The notes under the pieces were generated by a model, which saw only the letters and a program-made list of their open reading frames with translations, had not been told where the DNA came from and searched no databases. 64,000 nucleotides of DNA from Trematomus loennbergii (taxonomy: Eukaryota; Chordata; Actinopteri; Perciformes; Nototheniidae), in the NCBI GenBank assembly GCA_012861695.1, contig JAAOOA010000328.1, positions 151,001 through 215,000 on the forward strand, written 5' to 3'. Positions 11,975 to 25,600 of the stretch are shown piece after piece. A program made the position numbers and the translations under genes. Numbering within the stretch: position 1 is the stretch's first letter; every line of letters starts with the position of its first letter.

Positions 11975-12294
11975 AAGAAGATATACTTTATGAATCCCTT
12001 ACAGGGACACTTCTTTCCCCTCTGTTGTGTTTGCACACATTACACACACAGAGGATATACATGCAGATAGCAGAGGTGGCAGAGCAGAGAGGCTGCCAGG
12101 TACGCGACGCAGGAGCAGTTTCGAGGTTAGGTGCCTTGCTCAAGGGCACCTCGGCAGTGGCCTTGGAGGTGAACCGGCACCTCTCCAGCTACCAGCTCAC
12201 TCCATATTTATTTTTTTTTGGTCCGATCGGGACGTGAACCGGCGACCCTTCGGTTCCAAGAGCAAGTCCCTACAGACTGAGCCACTGCCGTGTG
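11975..12294 (-). mobile_element. tRNA-derived SINE
   Basis: Read on the minus strand it begins with a tRNA-like head: CGGCAGTGGCTCAGTCTG (A box) and GCCGGTTCACGTCCC (B box). A body with CCTTGAGCAAGGCACC follows, then a tail near 11975-12010. The same SINE family is found at 37040-38326. Confidence 0.75.
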
Positions 12295-12457
12295 AAAAGT
12301 GCTTCACAAATAAACCTTTATTTTCATCCTCTTACCCGAGCTCTACATCCTCTTCTGTTGGAACAGCGCAAGCGACGCCCCTCTCAGAGCTGCAATCCAA
12401 TAATGACGGTCAGTGGACGTACGACTAGTTTAAAGATAGAAAACACCCACAACACTA

Positions 12458-12855
<398 letters not shown>

Positions 12856-12899
12856 GCCCCATCTAACGGACAACATATTTATGATATTGCCGTTTTATA

Positions 12900-13594
12900 T
12901 GGATATGGTGTTAAAAAAGTGTAAAAATATATTCTACTTGAATAATAAAAAGTGAACACCCCACACACCAACACCCAGGGAAAGATCCAAAATGAGTTTA
13001 GTACCAACAAATGATCTTTGCTTCCAAACTATCCAAACGTTATGCCCTTAGATAAAGGGCCTTTAGAGCCCTTTACATAAAGTGGTGTGTTAAGAGATTT
13101 CATTTTGCAGACACACTCCTAAACAGTGAAGACATCACCACCAGGAAGCTGCAGCGGTTTCTTCAGAGTCACTTCCTCAGATAAGATGTGCCCGTCTTAA
13201 TCTCACTTTTAGGCAGAAACTGCAGATAAAAGATGTCACGCTGAACTTAAAGGAATTTGGGCCATCAACCAAAACTATTGCGTTATAGAGATATTTTGAA
13301 ACGGCTAAATGTAGGATGAGGATATTAGCCTAAAGTATTTTTGCTTCAGTATGGGGGTTGTTTCTGAGATTGGGGTATTTGTGCCTTTTGTCCCACTCGG
13401 GGTGACGTATGTAGTGTTTTAGTTTGAAACAGCGTCAGTCCGTCTGTTGGGAGTGAGCTGCAGCTCCGTGTAGGACAGCGTCTCCTAATGACTACATGTG
13501 GTAGAGAAAGCCTCAGAAACACATCCCCACAGCTTCAACATGCAACACGCAACACAGGAAGAAGAGCTTTGAGTGAGAACAGGTTTGAAACATT
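12900..13594 (-). other. Presumed 3'UTR side of the complement-regulator gene
   Basis: Sequence following the stop codon at 13595 on the minus strand. No further CCP, TM or conserved coding exon was recognised. I could not settle the polyadenylation site. A possible donor overlaps the stop codon (GG|GTAAAATG), so an alternative tail exon cannot be excluded. Confidence 0.35.
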
Positions 13595-13674
13595 TTACCC
13601 GTGCTTTCCCTTGGGGCATTTCAGAATTCCACGCCACCATAAACAGATGGCAACAGCGACGGCAACTAAGATTA
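13595..13674 (-). CDS. RCA-like gene, last coding exon: TM end and tail
   Basis: Acceptor TTTCTCATGAAG, then [26 protein letters not shown] and TAA at 13595-13597. The hydrophobic run continues directly from ALGIALA of the preceding exon. The tail is short and basic with one membrane-proximal Cys (residue 342), a possible palmitoylation site. No ITIM or other tyrosine motif is present. Confidence 0.8.
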
Positions 13675-16600
13675 CTTCATGAGAAACAAAAGGAAAATGG
13701 TGAAGGTGAAGGATGATCGTCCACAATAAAAGAAGTCTCAATGAAATGCATGAAAGGGTTAGATGGTTATTTTTCTTAGGCTTCAATAGCTCTTTGAAAG
13801 CAAACCATTAAGGAGGTAATTGAAAACACACCTTCCTAATGAACTGGAGATCATGCACAAACCACAGCACGTCACTGATGCAGAACTGTGATACAACCCT
13901 GCTGTTTCTTCTGAGGACATCATCATCTTATTTGAGTTTCAATTATCACTAGATTTAATGTTTAAACTTACCCGCCAAAGCAATACCCAAAGCACCACCC
14001 GTGGACAAGCTTTCTCCACCGCCTGTAACAATAAAAGAAGTGTGTTAAGTTAAACTACAACTCTCTCAGAATCCAAATAGGGAGGGAGGGAGATAGAGAG
14101 GGAGGGAGGGAGGGAGGGAGGTAGGTAGGGAGATAGAGAGGGAGGGAGGGAGGGAGATAGAGAGGGAGGGAGGGAGATAGAGAGGGAGAGAGGGAGGGAG
14201 GTAGAGAGGTAGGTAGGTAGGGAGAGAGGTAGTAGGGAGGAGGTAGGGAGAGAGGTAGGTAGGTAGGTAGGTAGGTAGGGAGGGAGGGAGGTAGGTAGGG
14301 AGAGAGGTAGGTAGGGAGGTAGGTAGGTAGGGGAGAGAGGGAGGGAGGGAGGTAGGGAGAGAGGTAGGTAGTAGGTAGGGAGAGAGGTAGGTAGGGAGGG
14401 AGGTAGGTAGGTAGGGGGGAGAGAGGTAGGTAGGGAGGGAGGGAGGGAGGGAGGTAGGTAGGGAGAGAGGTAGGTAGGTAGGTAGGTAGGGAGAGAGGTA
14501 GGTAGGTAGGGAGGAGAGAGAGAGAGAGGGGGAGGGAGGGAGGGAGGTAGGTAGGTAGGTAGGGAGAGAGGTAGGTAGGTAGGGAGGGAGAGAGGTAGGT
14601 AGGTAGGGAGGGAGAGAGGTAGGGAGGGAGGTAGGTAGGTAGGTAGGTAGGGAGAGAGGTAGGTAGGTAGGGAGAGAGGTAGGTAGGTAGGGAGAGAGGT
14701 AGGTAGGGAGGGAGGTAGGTGTAGGTAGGGAGGGAGAGAGGTAGTAGGGAGGAGGGAGGGAGGGAGGGAGGTAGGGAGGTAGTAGGTAGGTAGGGAGAAT
14801 AGGGAGGGAGGGAGAGAGGGAGGGAGAGAGGGAGGGAGGGAGGGAGTAGGGAGGGAGGGAGGTAGGTAGGTAGGGAGGGAGGTAGGGAGAGGTAGGTAGG
14901 TAAGGAGGGAGGGAGGTAATGTAAACAGCTCAGCTTCTGAGTTATTATTTACCATAAAAAAATGTACATAAATGTTTTATATAAAAATAAGAAGTTGAAT
15001 AAAAATGTAGAATACAAATAAGTTAAAATAAAGTAATTTACACATGAAGTTAAAAACATATAACAAGTGTATTACAATATGTAATAACATATTACTGCTT
15101 AATTGCACAGTGAAATGTATTGTAAATATTTTAAAACACGTATTTAATAGGAGATTATTTTGAGGACTTACCGCTGGGGCCAGGACCTGAAGAAGAAGCA
15201 GAGAAATAACATATTAAACATCAGAAATAAAACCTTCTGTTTCATAAACACAGATTCATTTAACGATGTTTGGAGCAACCGTTCATCTGAAGCGCGACGA
15301 GATAACCCCCGATTATCAGCATGGAGTCACGGGGGTCAAATCTACTTAACCTGTTGAACCCTGAGCCTGTTTTTCAGGTCTCAGGCTCGAAAATGCCATT
15401 CCCAGAACAAATGACCATATCTTCCCTTCTAAAAGGGTTAAATTAATAATCTTTATTCTCAAAGTAATGATAAACCTGTGAGTTGGATGTAGAACAGTCA
15501 GAATCAATATAGATGTTTTTATTTTAAAGAAATTCAGATTTTACATAGTAAAAACTGTAAATTATAGTGTCCGTCGTAAAAATTCTTTTTACTTATAGTG
15601 AAAACTACCCTTGGATGATGGGTTAGTAGACTAAAAGCTTTAGGAATCCAAAGCACAACATATAATAAGTACCCTGTATCAAGATTGATGCAAAACAAGT
15701 GACATTTGACCTTTTAGAGAGGTTTAGCCAAAAGAAACCACTTCTGGGGTCATTTGAGTGGATTTTCCATATCTCTGGCCCCCCTTGCTCGATTTTGATG
15801 GTTGACACCTCTTTCTGACCGTTAGAGCCAATAGAATCGAAGTGGAAGTTCCTAAAATCCATCTAAACATTACCCATTGGTGAATGAGTGCTGCGCAGCC
15901 AGAATGCCCCGGAACAGGAAGCTGTCATACACTCTGGTGGCAGCTAACATGAAATCTCCGTTTTTGACATAAAAATGGAGATGATGAATTATCAGGAATC
16001 ATTTCAAAGTGACACAGACACATTGGATTAACCTTCAGCAGCGTGTTTATCGTTTTAATGCCATTGAACACGACTTTTGATCAGAATAACAGCTAAGGTA
16101 AGACGATCTCCCGTGAATGCTCCGTAAAGCTACGTGTTGTTCTGATCGCTCAGTGATGATACTTTAATCTGATATCTTGTATGTGCAGTTCCGATCAGTA
16201 ATAAGGGTATTTCTACCTTGAGTTCTGTGCTAAGTGCGTTAGCATTTTTTCGCTCAGGGCTCATTTAGACGCTTCTTGTGAGACTTGTGTTTTGTTTCGG
16301 TAAAAATGGTACGTATTGTCAGCTAGCTGAGTTTCTTCCCGTTAAGTGGGTATGATAAAGGCATCATATATAAGGCACAGAACTGCACTTAATCACATGC
16401 ATGACAGACAAGCAGAAAATCATGCAAAATGTAAGAATTATAACACAAGATCATTTTAAATACACATGCGTTAACCGCAAGTTAAAATAATTAGTGGCGT
16501 TAATAACGCGTTAACTTTGACAGCCCTAATTATAAGACAACATTCATTTTAAAAGACAGCCCTCGTTGCGTGCAATATTAGCAGAAAATCTACGTTAAAA

Positions 16601-19600
16601 GCTCATTTAAACTCCAATCCAACGATTGAACAGTAAACAGATCAAACATCCCAGAATAATCTTTGATCCCCCGAACGAGACAGATATTGAAAGGGCCTCT
16701 ACCTGTGGGCTTCTTGGTGGATTCAGGACTTTTAGTGGTGGTGGTTTGAACTGCTGTTACCGCTGCAAAATAATACATTATAATAATTAGTGCAAATATC
16801 ACAAATAATCAGGGTTGCCCTCGACTCAACATTTCTCCAGTCGTCTAATTGTCGTCAATTCGGGCGATTAATCGACTAATCGTCTCACGTTTATGAAAAA
16901 TTATGATTATTAATATGTTTTTTTGTCCTCCCAAAATGGTTTCAGTTTCAAAGGCTGATAAAGAACGTTATTCACTGTTTTAATTAATTTAATGTTTTTA
17001 ATTTAATGTTTAAATGAAGTACAAAGTCTTTAATTGAATGTTTTAAATTAAGTACAATGTCTTTAATTTAATATGATTCTTTAAAGGTGGGGTAGGTAAG
17101 TTTTGAGAAACCGGCTCGAGATCGCTAGAATTTGAAAATACACAGCCGGAGAAAATCTGCCACTTCCTCACAGAGCCCCTCCTCCAACACACACGAACGC
17201 ACACATGACCAATAAGGGCACGAGATAAGTTTGTGCACAGATGGAAGGCTGACAGGCAGGTAGGCCATCCAGTTATTTTAGCCGGGCCGGCTCAGATGAT
17301 TGGTCGTGCTTTTTACAGTACTACAGCTTCCACAGATGATATTTTTTATGGATTTTTTGTCAAAGCACTTCAGATATTCATTGCTATCTGGATGTTAAGA
17401 GCATTCCATGGAATATAACAACAAGTGTATCTCAAGCCGGTTTCTCAAACTTACCTACCCACCTTTAATATAGTATAATGTTATTCATTTAATTTAACAT
17501 AATTGAATGCATTTCATTTAATATATGTTATTTTAATTAATTCAATTCTTAACAATGAAGGCACAGAACTGCACTTAATCACATGCATGACAGACAAGCA
17601 GAAAATCATGCAAAATGTAAGAATTATAACTAGGGCTGTCAGTCGATTAAAATAGTTAATCTCGATTAATCACGCATTTTTATCTGTTCTAAATGTAGCT
17701 TAGAGGAATATTTTCAAGTTTTTAATACTTGTATCAACATATTAGTGGACAAATGTGCTTTATGCAAATATTTGTTTATTATCATTGGAACAATTTCAAA
17801 TATTCTTCTCTCTCTACACCTCTCTACACCTCTCTACACCTCTCTACACCTCTCTCACCTCTCTACACCTCTCTACACCTCTTCTCTCTCTCTACCTCTC
17901 TCTCTCTACCTCTCTCTCTCTCTCTCTCTCTACCTCTCTCTCTACCTCTCTCTCTACCTCTCTCTACCTCTCTCTACCTCTACCTCTCTCTACCTCTCTC
18001 TACCTCTCTCTACCTCTACCTCTCTCTACCTCTCTCTACCTCTCTCTCTCTCTACCTCTACCTCTCTCTACCTCTCTCTACCTCTCTCTACCTCTCTCTC
18101 TACCTCTCTCTCTACCTCCCTCTCTACCTCTCTCTCTACCTCTCTACCTCTACCTCTCTACCTCTCTCTCTACCTCTCTCTCTACCTCTCTCTCTACCTC
18201 TCTCCCAACCCTGTGCACTTCTCTGCACTGAGCCAGTTGCTCAAACAGACAAGCCTGTTTACAGTTGTTGGTGAAATGCCGCTCCTCTGTCTTCATAACA
18301 GTCAAAGCATGAGACTGAAGTTCCCACTGTGGGTCAAAAGAATGCGCTGTGATGAGCAGTCGACACGTTGGATGCGATCCGAATTATCTCACGCAGTCCC
18401 CCTTCCTCCACAATGTTAAGCTGTAGCCACCCATTTAGCTATCGCTGTTGAAAGCTTGCTGCTCGTAGACGTGTCCAGGCGTCTCCCCGGCAAACTTTCA
18501 AGCGTAGTCTGGCGAGCGGCAGGAGCGGGGCTGTCAGCATCAGCTGTGGGCTTGGCTTGCCGTTTAAAACACCTTTTCTTGTATCCATATCTGTCGCTAG
18601 AATCTCCCACCATCCAACTAACAACAACAACAACGTCAAGCCTTTGCGCTCTGAAACTACGGGGCAGGGCGAGGGCAAATACACATGCGTTAATCGCAAG
18701 TTAAAATAACTAGTGGCGTTAAGAGAAATGTGCGTTAACTTTGACAGCCCTAATTATAAGACAACATTCATTTTAAAAGACAGCCCTCGTTGCGTGCAAT
18801 ATTAGCAGAAAATCAACGTTAAAATCTCATCTCAATAAACTCAACTGATCAACAGATCAAACATCCCAGAATAATCTTTGATCCCCCGAACCAGACAGAT
18901 ATTGAAAGGGCCTCTACCTGTGGGCTTCTTGGTGGATTCAGGACTTTTAGTGGTGGTGGTTTGAACTGCTGGTACCACTGCAAAATAATACATTATAATA
19001 ATTAGTGCAAATATCACAAATAATCAGGGTTGCCCTCGACTCAACATTTCTCCAGTCGTCTAATTGTCGTCAATTCGGGCGATTAATCGACTAATCGTCT
19101 CACGTTTATGAAATATTATGATTATTAATATGTTTTTTTTGTCCTCCCAAAATGGTTTCAGTTTCAAAGGCTGATAAAGAACGTTATTATAACAGCATGG
19201 TACGTTGTGCTTCATATACAATACAAAATAAAACTGTAATAATGAACCTTTGAAATATAATGAATACCAACACAAGCAAAACTACTCTTTAACCTGTTAA
19301 GCCCCATTCCCATGTTGCGATTGGGAAAAATCGCAACATCTACAAGAAACAGCGTCTGAGGGCTTCGTAACATTTAAAAATCTATTAATGTGTCATATCC
19401 ACTTAACGTGAAGAAACTCGGCTATCAGACAATATTAACAATTTTTAGCAAAACAAAACTTAAGGGTAATAACAAAGGCTCTGAATTAGCCCGTGGCGAA
19501 AAAATGCTAACACCCTTAGCACAGAACTCACGTTAAAATACCCTTATTACTTATCGTATCTGCACAAACAAGATATTGATTAGCAAGCTGAGATTGCACA

Positions 19601-22600
19601 GATTCGACAGGTATTGGTATCATTACTGACTGATCCGAACTTGCGACATGAGAAGCCATCAAAGACATCACACCACGTAGCATTAGGTAGCCAACACAGC
19701 AATATCTCTTACCTTTGTTGTTTTCTGATCAAAAGTTGTCTTCAATGGCATTAAAACGATAAAAACGCTGCTGAAGGTTAATCCATAGGTTAATCTAATG
19801 TGTCTGTGTCCCTTTGAAATGATTTCTGATAATCCATAAGCAATAAACCTAGTTTTCAGTTTTCAGATTTCAGAGCGGAAGATAGGTTTCGCTCTGGGCA
19901 AACTGCGTGCGCATAGCTCTCATTTCTCAATGGTAACGTGTGTGTGTGTGTATGTGGAAACTTCCCTTAGATTCTATTGGCTCTAACGGTTCAAAAGAGA
20001 TGTCAATCATCAAAATCGACCAAGGGTTCCAGAGAAACGGCAAATACACCCATTTCCACCCAAATGACCCCAGAGGTGTTTTTTTGTTGCTAAACCTCTC
20101 TAAAAAAAGGTCAAACTTCACCTGTTTTGATACAGGGTACTTATTATATGTTATAGTTTGGATTCCTAAAGCTTTTAGTCTACTAACCCATCATTCAAGG
20201 GTGGTTTTCATTTAATTTTTTTTACTATGTTCAATCTGAATTTACATTAAAGGGGACCTATCATGCAAAATGCACTTGTGTACGTCTTTTATACATGAAC
20301 ATGTGTCCCCGGTGTTCAGGGAACTCACCAAGTGTCAGAAAACACAACCCTCTCTATTTTCCTCCATACCCAAATCTCTAAAAAAGGGGCTGCAACGGAT
20401 CTGATAAAAACTGATCCAGATTTGAACACTGTCCTGACGTCAGGACGGTGGCGCTACGGCTATTGGGCCAACTCCACCAATCAGGAGGAGACAGCCACGG
20501 CCATTGCCGTTCGAAAGCGCTGGAGACGATGTAGTACATATGCCAGGCCTGTAGATGGTGCTGTTCTCACTGAATCAGCCCTTGTCATTTTCGAGCCTGA
20601 GACCTGAAAAACAGGCTTGTTGGGGCTTAACAGGTTAGTGGGGCATCTTTCTGATTTTGAGGATGTATTGAACCACAGAGGAAATAAAGAAAATCCCCAA
20701 AGCTCCATGTATCTGAACAGGAAACCACAGAGCGTGCATCTGGACTAAAGATGGACTCATGTTCAGACTAAGGCTGCACATGGAGGAAAAGAACTGCTTG
20801 GGATTATTTTGACTTATATTGCAATATAATATATATGTATAGAAGGATCCGATCCAAACAAGGATTTGTCATCAAGGTCTGTCGCAGCTCTCAGAGTCCA
20901 TTAGTGAATGAAGGGGACAATCGTACAAACATTTCTTGGCCGATTTGGAAAATGTTGGGGTTTATTGAGGATCCATCGGCCCCCTCGGCCAGATCATCCA
21001 CCATCATGGACTCAACTTCCACTGCTACGCTGATGATACCCAATTATATCTCAGCACTACTCCAACCTCTCTGAAGAACCAGCACCTTACTGGTTGGAGA
21101 GGTTTGTGTGCCCTGATGGACCTGGGGGCTGTGTTGTCTAGAACCTTGTGTTCCTGGTAGGGTCTCCCATGGCATATTGGTCTCAGGCAAGGGGTCAGAC
21201 TAAAATTGATTAAAAAGACCTAATGAAAGACGACACACTAAGTGAGGATACCCGGCCCGGAAGAAGCCCGGAGTCCCCTTCTGGAGCCAGGCCCAACACC
21301 TCCGCTTCTCCGTTCCGCGGGCCCACCACCTACGGGAAACAGCGATGGGGTCGGGTGCGCTGCCAGAAGGGTGGCAGTGAAAGCAGAGGGTCTTTGAGGC
21401 TTTGGGGACGTGGAATGTCACCTCTCTGGGAGGGAAGGAGCCGGAGCTGGTGCGGGAGGTGGAGCGTAACCAGTTGGATCTGGTTAGGCTCACCTCTACG
21501 CACAGCGTCGGCTCTGGAACCTTACTTATGGATAGGGGTTGGACTCTATTCTTCTCCGGAGTTGCCCAAGGTGTGAGGCGCCGGGTGGGTTTGGGGATAC
21601 TCACAAGCCCTCGGTTGGGTGCTTCTTTGTTGGAGTTTACCCCAGTGGACGAGAAGGTTGCCTCCCTACGCCTGCGGGTTATGGGGGGGGGGGGGGGAAC
21701 TCTGACTGTAGTTCAGAGTATAACAAACACCATGTTCGAACATAAGGATGCTCATAAGTGTACATTGTACCAGAGCACCCTAGGCAGAAGGTCCATAATC
21801 GATTTCGAGTGGCGGGGGAAGCCTCTGGACAGACCTGGTAAGCCCAAACGTGTAGTGAGGGTGAACTGGAAACGTCTGGAGGAGGCCCAAGTTCAGGAGG
21901 CCTTCAACTCACACCTCCGGTGGAGCTTCTCGGGCATCCCTGTGGAAGCTGGGGACATTGAACCAGAGTGGGCGGTGTTCAAAGCCTCTATTGCCGAAGC
22001 TGCGGCGGGGAGCTGTGATCTCAAGGTCTTAGGTGCCTCAAGGGGCGGTAGTCAAGGAAGCCGTCCGACTGAAGAAGGAGGCTTTCAGGGATATGTTATC
22101 CCAAAATCCTCTGGAGAAATCCCGTTGCTTTTTGTGGAGGGAACCAGCAGCTTACTTCAGGGTAAATACATCCTCCCTGCACCGCTCTATAGTGCAGCCC
22201 TAATTGAAACTCCCCAGGTTTATCTAAATAGGATTTTCTTTGAGACTTACCTTTACATTTTGGGAGTTCAGGCCCCCACTGGCTGTTGCTCCCACAGATT
22301 ATGGTGTCAGAATTTGTCATCGTGTACCCCTCGTTGCACTTGAACGTGACGGTAGTCTTGTAAGTGTAGGGGCCCTGCGACCCCGAATCCCGATGACCGA
22401 ACTCAACAACTGGCTCCTTACATTCAACCGCTGCAAGAACAACAGAATACACAGGAAGGAATTCAGAAAAATTCCAAAAACAACTGATTTAGAGTAAATT
22501 AGAGTCAGAGCTGAGATGCAATGGGAACATGTTGAATGAATAAAAGAAGGAGAAACATTATAATATAATATCAGGGTTTTTTCTAGAAAGATATAGTATG

Positions 22601-25600
22601 AGGGTTCTGACATCATAATTAAGTCCCGCCCACTTTCCAGTGAAAATACAGCATTAGAGTGAAGTGAATAAAAGTGTCTTCACGTCTTAAAGCTGCCGAG
22701 TAGGATGGGTATCGAGAACCGGTACTAAGTCAGTACCGGTAGCCGATTGGACGGTATCGGTATACCGTTAAGCCGCTGGACAAACGGTGCTGCTATCGGT
22801 ATATGAATTACGCTACTTCCTTAGTTGAAACAATTCTGGTTGGTGGTTGGGACATATCCGGTTTGAGTACCCCTCTGATTGGCCACTGTGAATGCCACTC
22901 GTCATCTCTCCTAACAGCGCTCTTATTGTTGTGAGACTCCCGGGGGCAGACGCAACATCTTGCAAGAAACAGCGTCTCAAGGCTTCTTAACCTGTTAAGC
23001 ACCAAGCCTGTTTTTCATGTTTCAGGCTCGAAAATGACATGCCCAAAACAAATGACTACAACTTAACTTCTAAAAGGGTTATATGAATAATTTATTTTTA
23101 TCAAAGCAAGGTTACATCTGTGAGTTGGATGTAGAAGTGTCAGAATCAATATAGATGTTTTTTATTTTAAAGAAAATTCAGATTTTACATAGTAAAAAAC
23201 TGTAAATTATAGTGTCCGTCCAAAAATTTTTTTACTTATAGTGAAAACTACCCTTGGATGATGGGTTAGTAACTAAAAGCTTTAGGAATCCAAAGTACAA
23301 CATATAATAAGTACCCTGTATCAAGATTGATGCAAAACAAGTGACATTTGACCTTTTTAGAGAGGTTTAGCCAAAACCACCCACCTCTGAGGTGATTTGG
23401 GTGAAAATGTTTTTTTTTCCATATCTCTGGACCCCTTGCTCGATTTTGATGGTTGACACCTCTTTCTGACCGTTAGAGCCAATAGAATCGAAGGGGGAGT
23501 CCCCCACACACACACGTTGTGAAGAGAAAAGGTGGGGGCTGCGCGCATGTAATTTTGCGTCAGAGTGGACCTATCTCTAGCTCTGACATTTGGAAACGAA
23601 AAAAGCAGTTTTATTTCTTATGGATTATCAGAAATCATTTCAAAGAGGACACAGACACATTGGATTAACCGCAGCATCGTTTTTTTATCGTTTTAATGCC
23701 ATTGAAGACCAGTTTTGACCAAGGTAAGCCATGTTAGCGTTTCTAGCTACCTAGCTCCACATGTTATAATGTACGCTTTCGTTTATAGCGTCGCAAATGT
23801 TTATCACTGAGTGTTGAGGTGGGCACCCCCAGATTCTGTGTCTCCAGCTGATGCTAATCGATGGGTTGTCTGTGCATCTAGGATAAGTAATAAGGAAGTT
23901 ATGAGTGAGTTTAGGTGCCGTTTTAGGTTACATTTTTTCGCTCGTGGCTAATTCAGAGGCTGAGGGTTAGCATTGTGTTTTTTTTTTAGATTTAAAAAAA
24001 AAAAGATCAGTTAGCTGAGTTTCTTCCCGTTACATGGATATAAAACATTCATAGTTTATTAAATATTAAGATTCCTTAGACGTTGTTTCCTGCAAATGAC
24101 GCGTTTATCCGCCCGGTACCGGGGGGATGGTGCGTAACAGGTTAACATTTAACAACCTATTCATATGTCATACCCTTACCTGCGAACCTTCGGGGACCGA
24201 GCCTTCAGTGTGGCAGCCCACCCCCCCCCTCTGGAACGCTCTCCCTGCGGAGATCTGCAACATCCCCACGCTTGACGCCTTCAAAAGGGCCCTCAAGTCC
24301 ACCTGTTTGCCAAGGCCTTCGGCCCCTAATTGATTTGTTGTTTTGTCTGTCTGACTGTTTGTCTGACTGCCTTTTGTTTTGGTATGTTTGTTTTTACTCC
24401 TGTTTTTCTTTATAAAGTGACCTAGGGTCCCATGAAAGGCGCTAAATAACTCCAAGCTATTATTATTTCTGCCATTTCCAGGATAGAAAAATGAAGTTTC
24501 AACCAGAAAGTGTCCATATCTGTACTCTCTGTGGGCTCATTTTGATTCATTTTGGGTCAATTTGCAAGATTTAGTGGACTCTGGATCCCTTTGATTGGAC
24601 AGATTGCTTATTTATTTGAAAACAAATGGTCCAGAGTAGAGGTAATAATGTTCATCCTGTGCTCTCTATATCCAATAGTCGCAACCAAGTCAAATTAGTC
24701 CACAGAGAGAACAGATGTGTTCACAGAGAGTACAGATGTGTCCACAGAGAGTACAGATGTGTCCACAGAGAGTACAGATGTGTTCACAGAGAGTACAGAT
24801 GTGTCCACAGAGAGTACAGATGTGTCCGCAGAGAGTACAGATGTGTTCACAGAGAGTACAGATGTGTCCACAGAGAGTACAGATGTGTCCACAGAGAGTA
24901 CAGATGTGTTCACAGAGAGTACAGATGTGTCCACAGAGAGTACAGATGTGTCCACAGAGAGTACAGATGTGTCCACAGAGAGTACAGATGTGTCCGCAGA
25001 GAGTACAGATGTGTCCACTTTCTGGTTAAAACGGACATGTTTGATCCTGAAATGGACTCGGCATCTTCACTAACCCCCAAAACCCTCCAGAACTGTCCAA
25101 ATCTGCCCAGCCATTTCTGAACTATTGTCTGCATGATGCTAATTAATGCAATTTAGGCTAATTGTGCAAATTGCCCAACATCTGCAAGTTAGCATCTGGC
25201 AGTTTCTATGAGCTGCAAACCAGTACTCAACACTTCTAGGTTCAATAAACTGGCATCTAGACTCTAATCTCTGCAGATCCACAACACTCCCAGGAAACTC
25301 CCCAGGTTTAATATCTCTGAGGATTTTCTTTGAGACTTACCTTCACATTTTGGGAGTTCAGGCTCCCACTGGCTGTTGATCCCACAGATTATGGTGGCAG
25401 AATTTATCATCCTTACCCCTCGTTGCACTTGAACGTGACGGTAGCCTTGTGAGTGTAGGGGCCCCGCGACCCCGACTCCTCAATGACCGAACTCAACAAC
25501 TGGCTCCTCACATTCAACCTCTGCAAGAACAACAGAATACACAGGAAGCAAATTCAGAAAAATGTCCAAAAACAACAGATTTAGAGTAAATGAGAGTCAG

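Larger units (their letters stand above)
22206..22990. repeat. Segmental duplication copy 1 (CCP4 exon plus hAT)
   Basis: Near-identical to 25296-26095 with an offset of about 3090 bp. It covers CCP4, its flanking introns and the left part of a hAT MITE. Confidence 0.9.

Noticed and set aside
14050..14955. 301-codon Pro/Ser/Leu-rich minus frame
   Set aside because: Translation of the GGGA/GGTA tetranucleotide array.
24626..25120. Repeat protein-like frames (MCPQRVQ and ESTDVST types)
   Set aside because: 21-bp minisatellite open in several frames on both strands, located in an intron of the minus-strand RCA-like gene.
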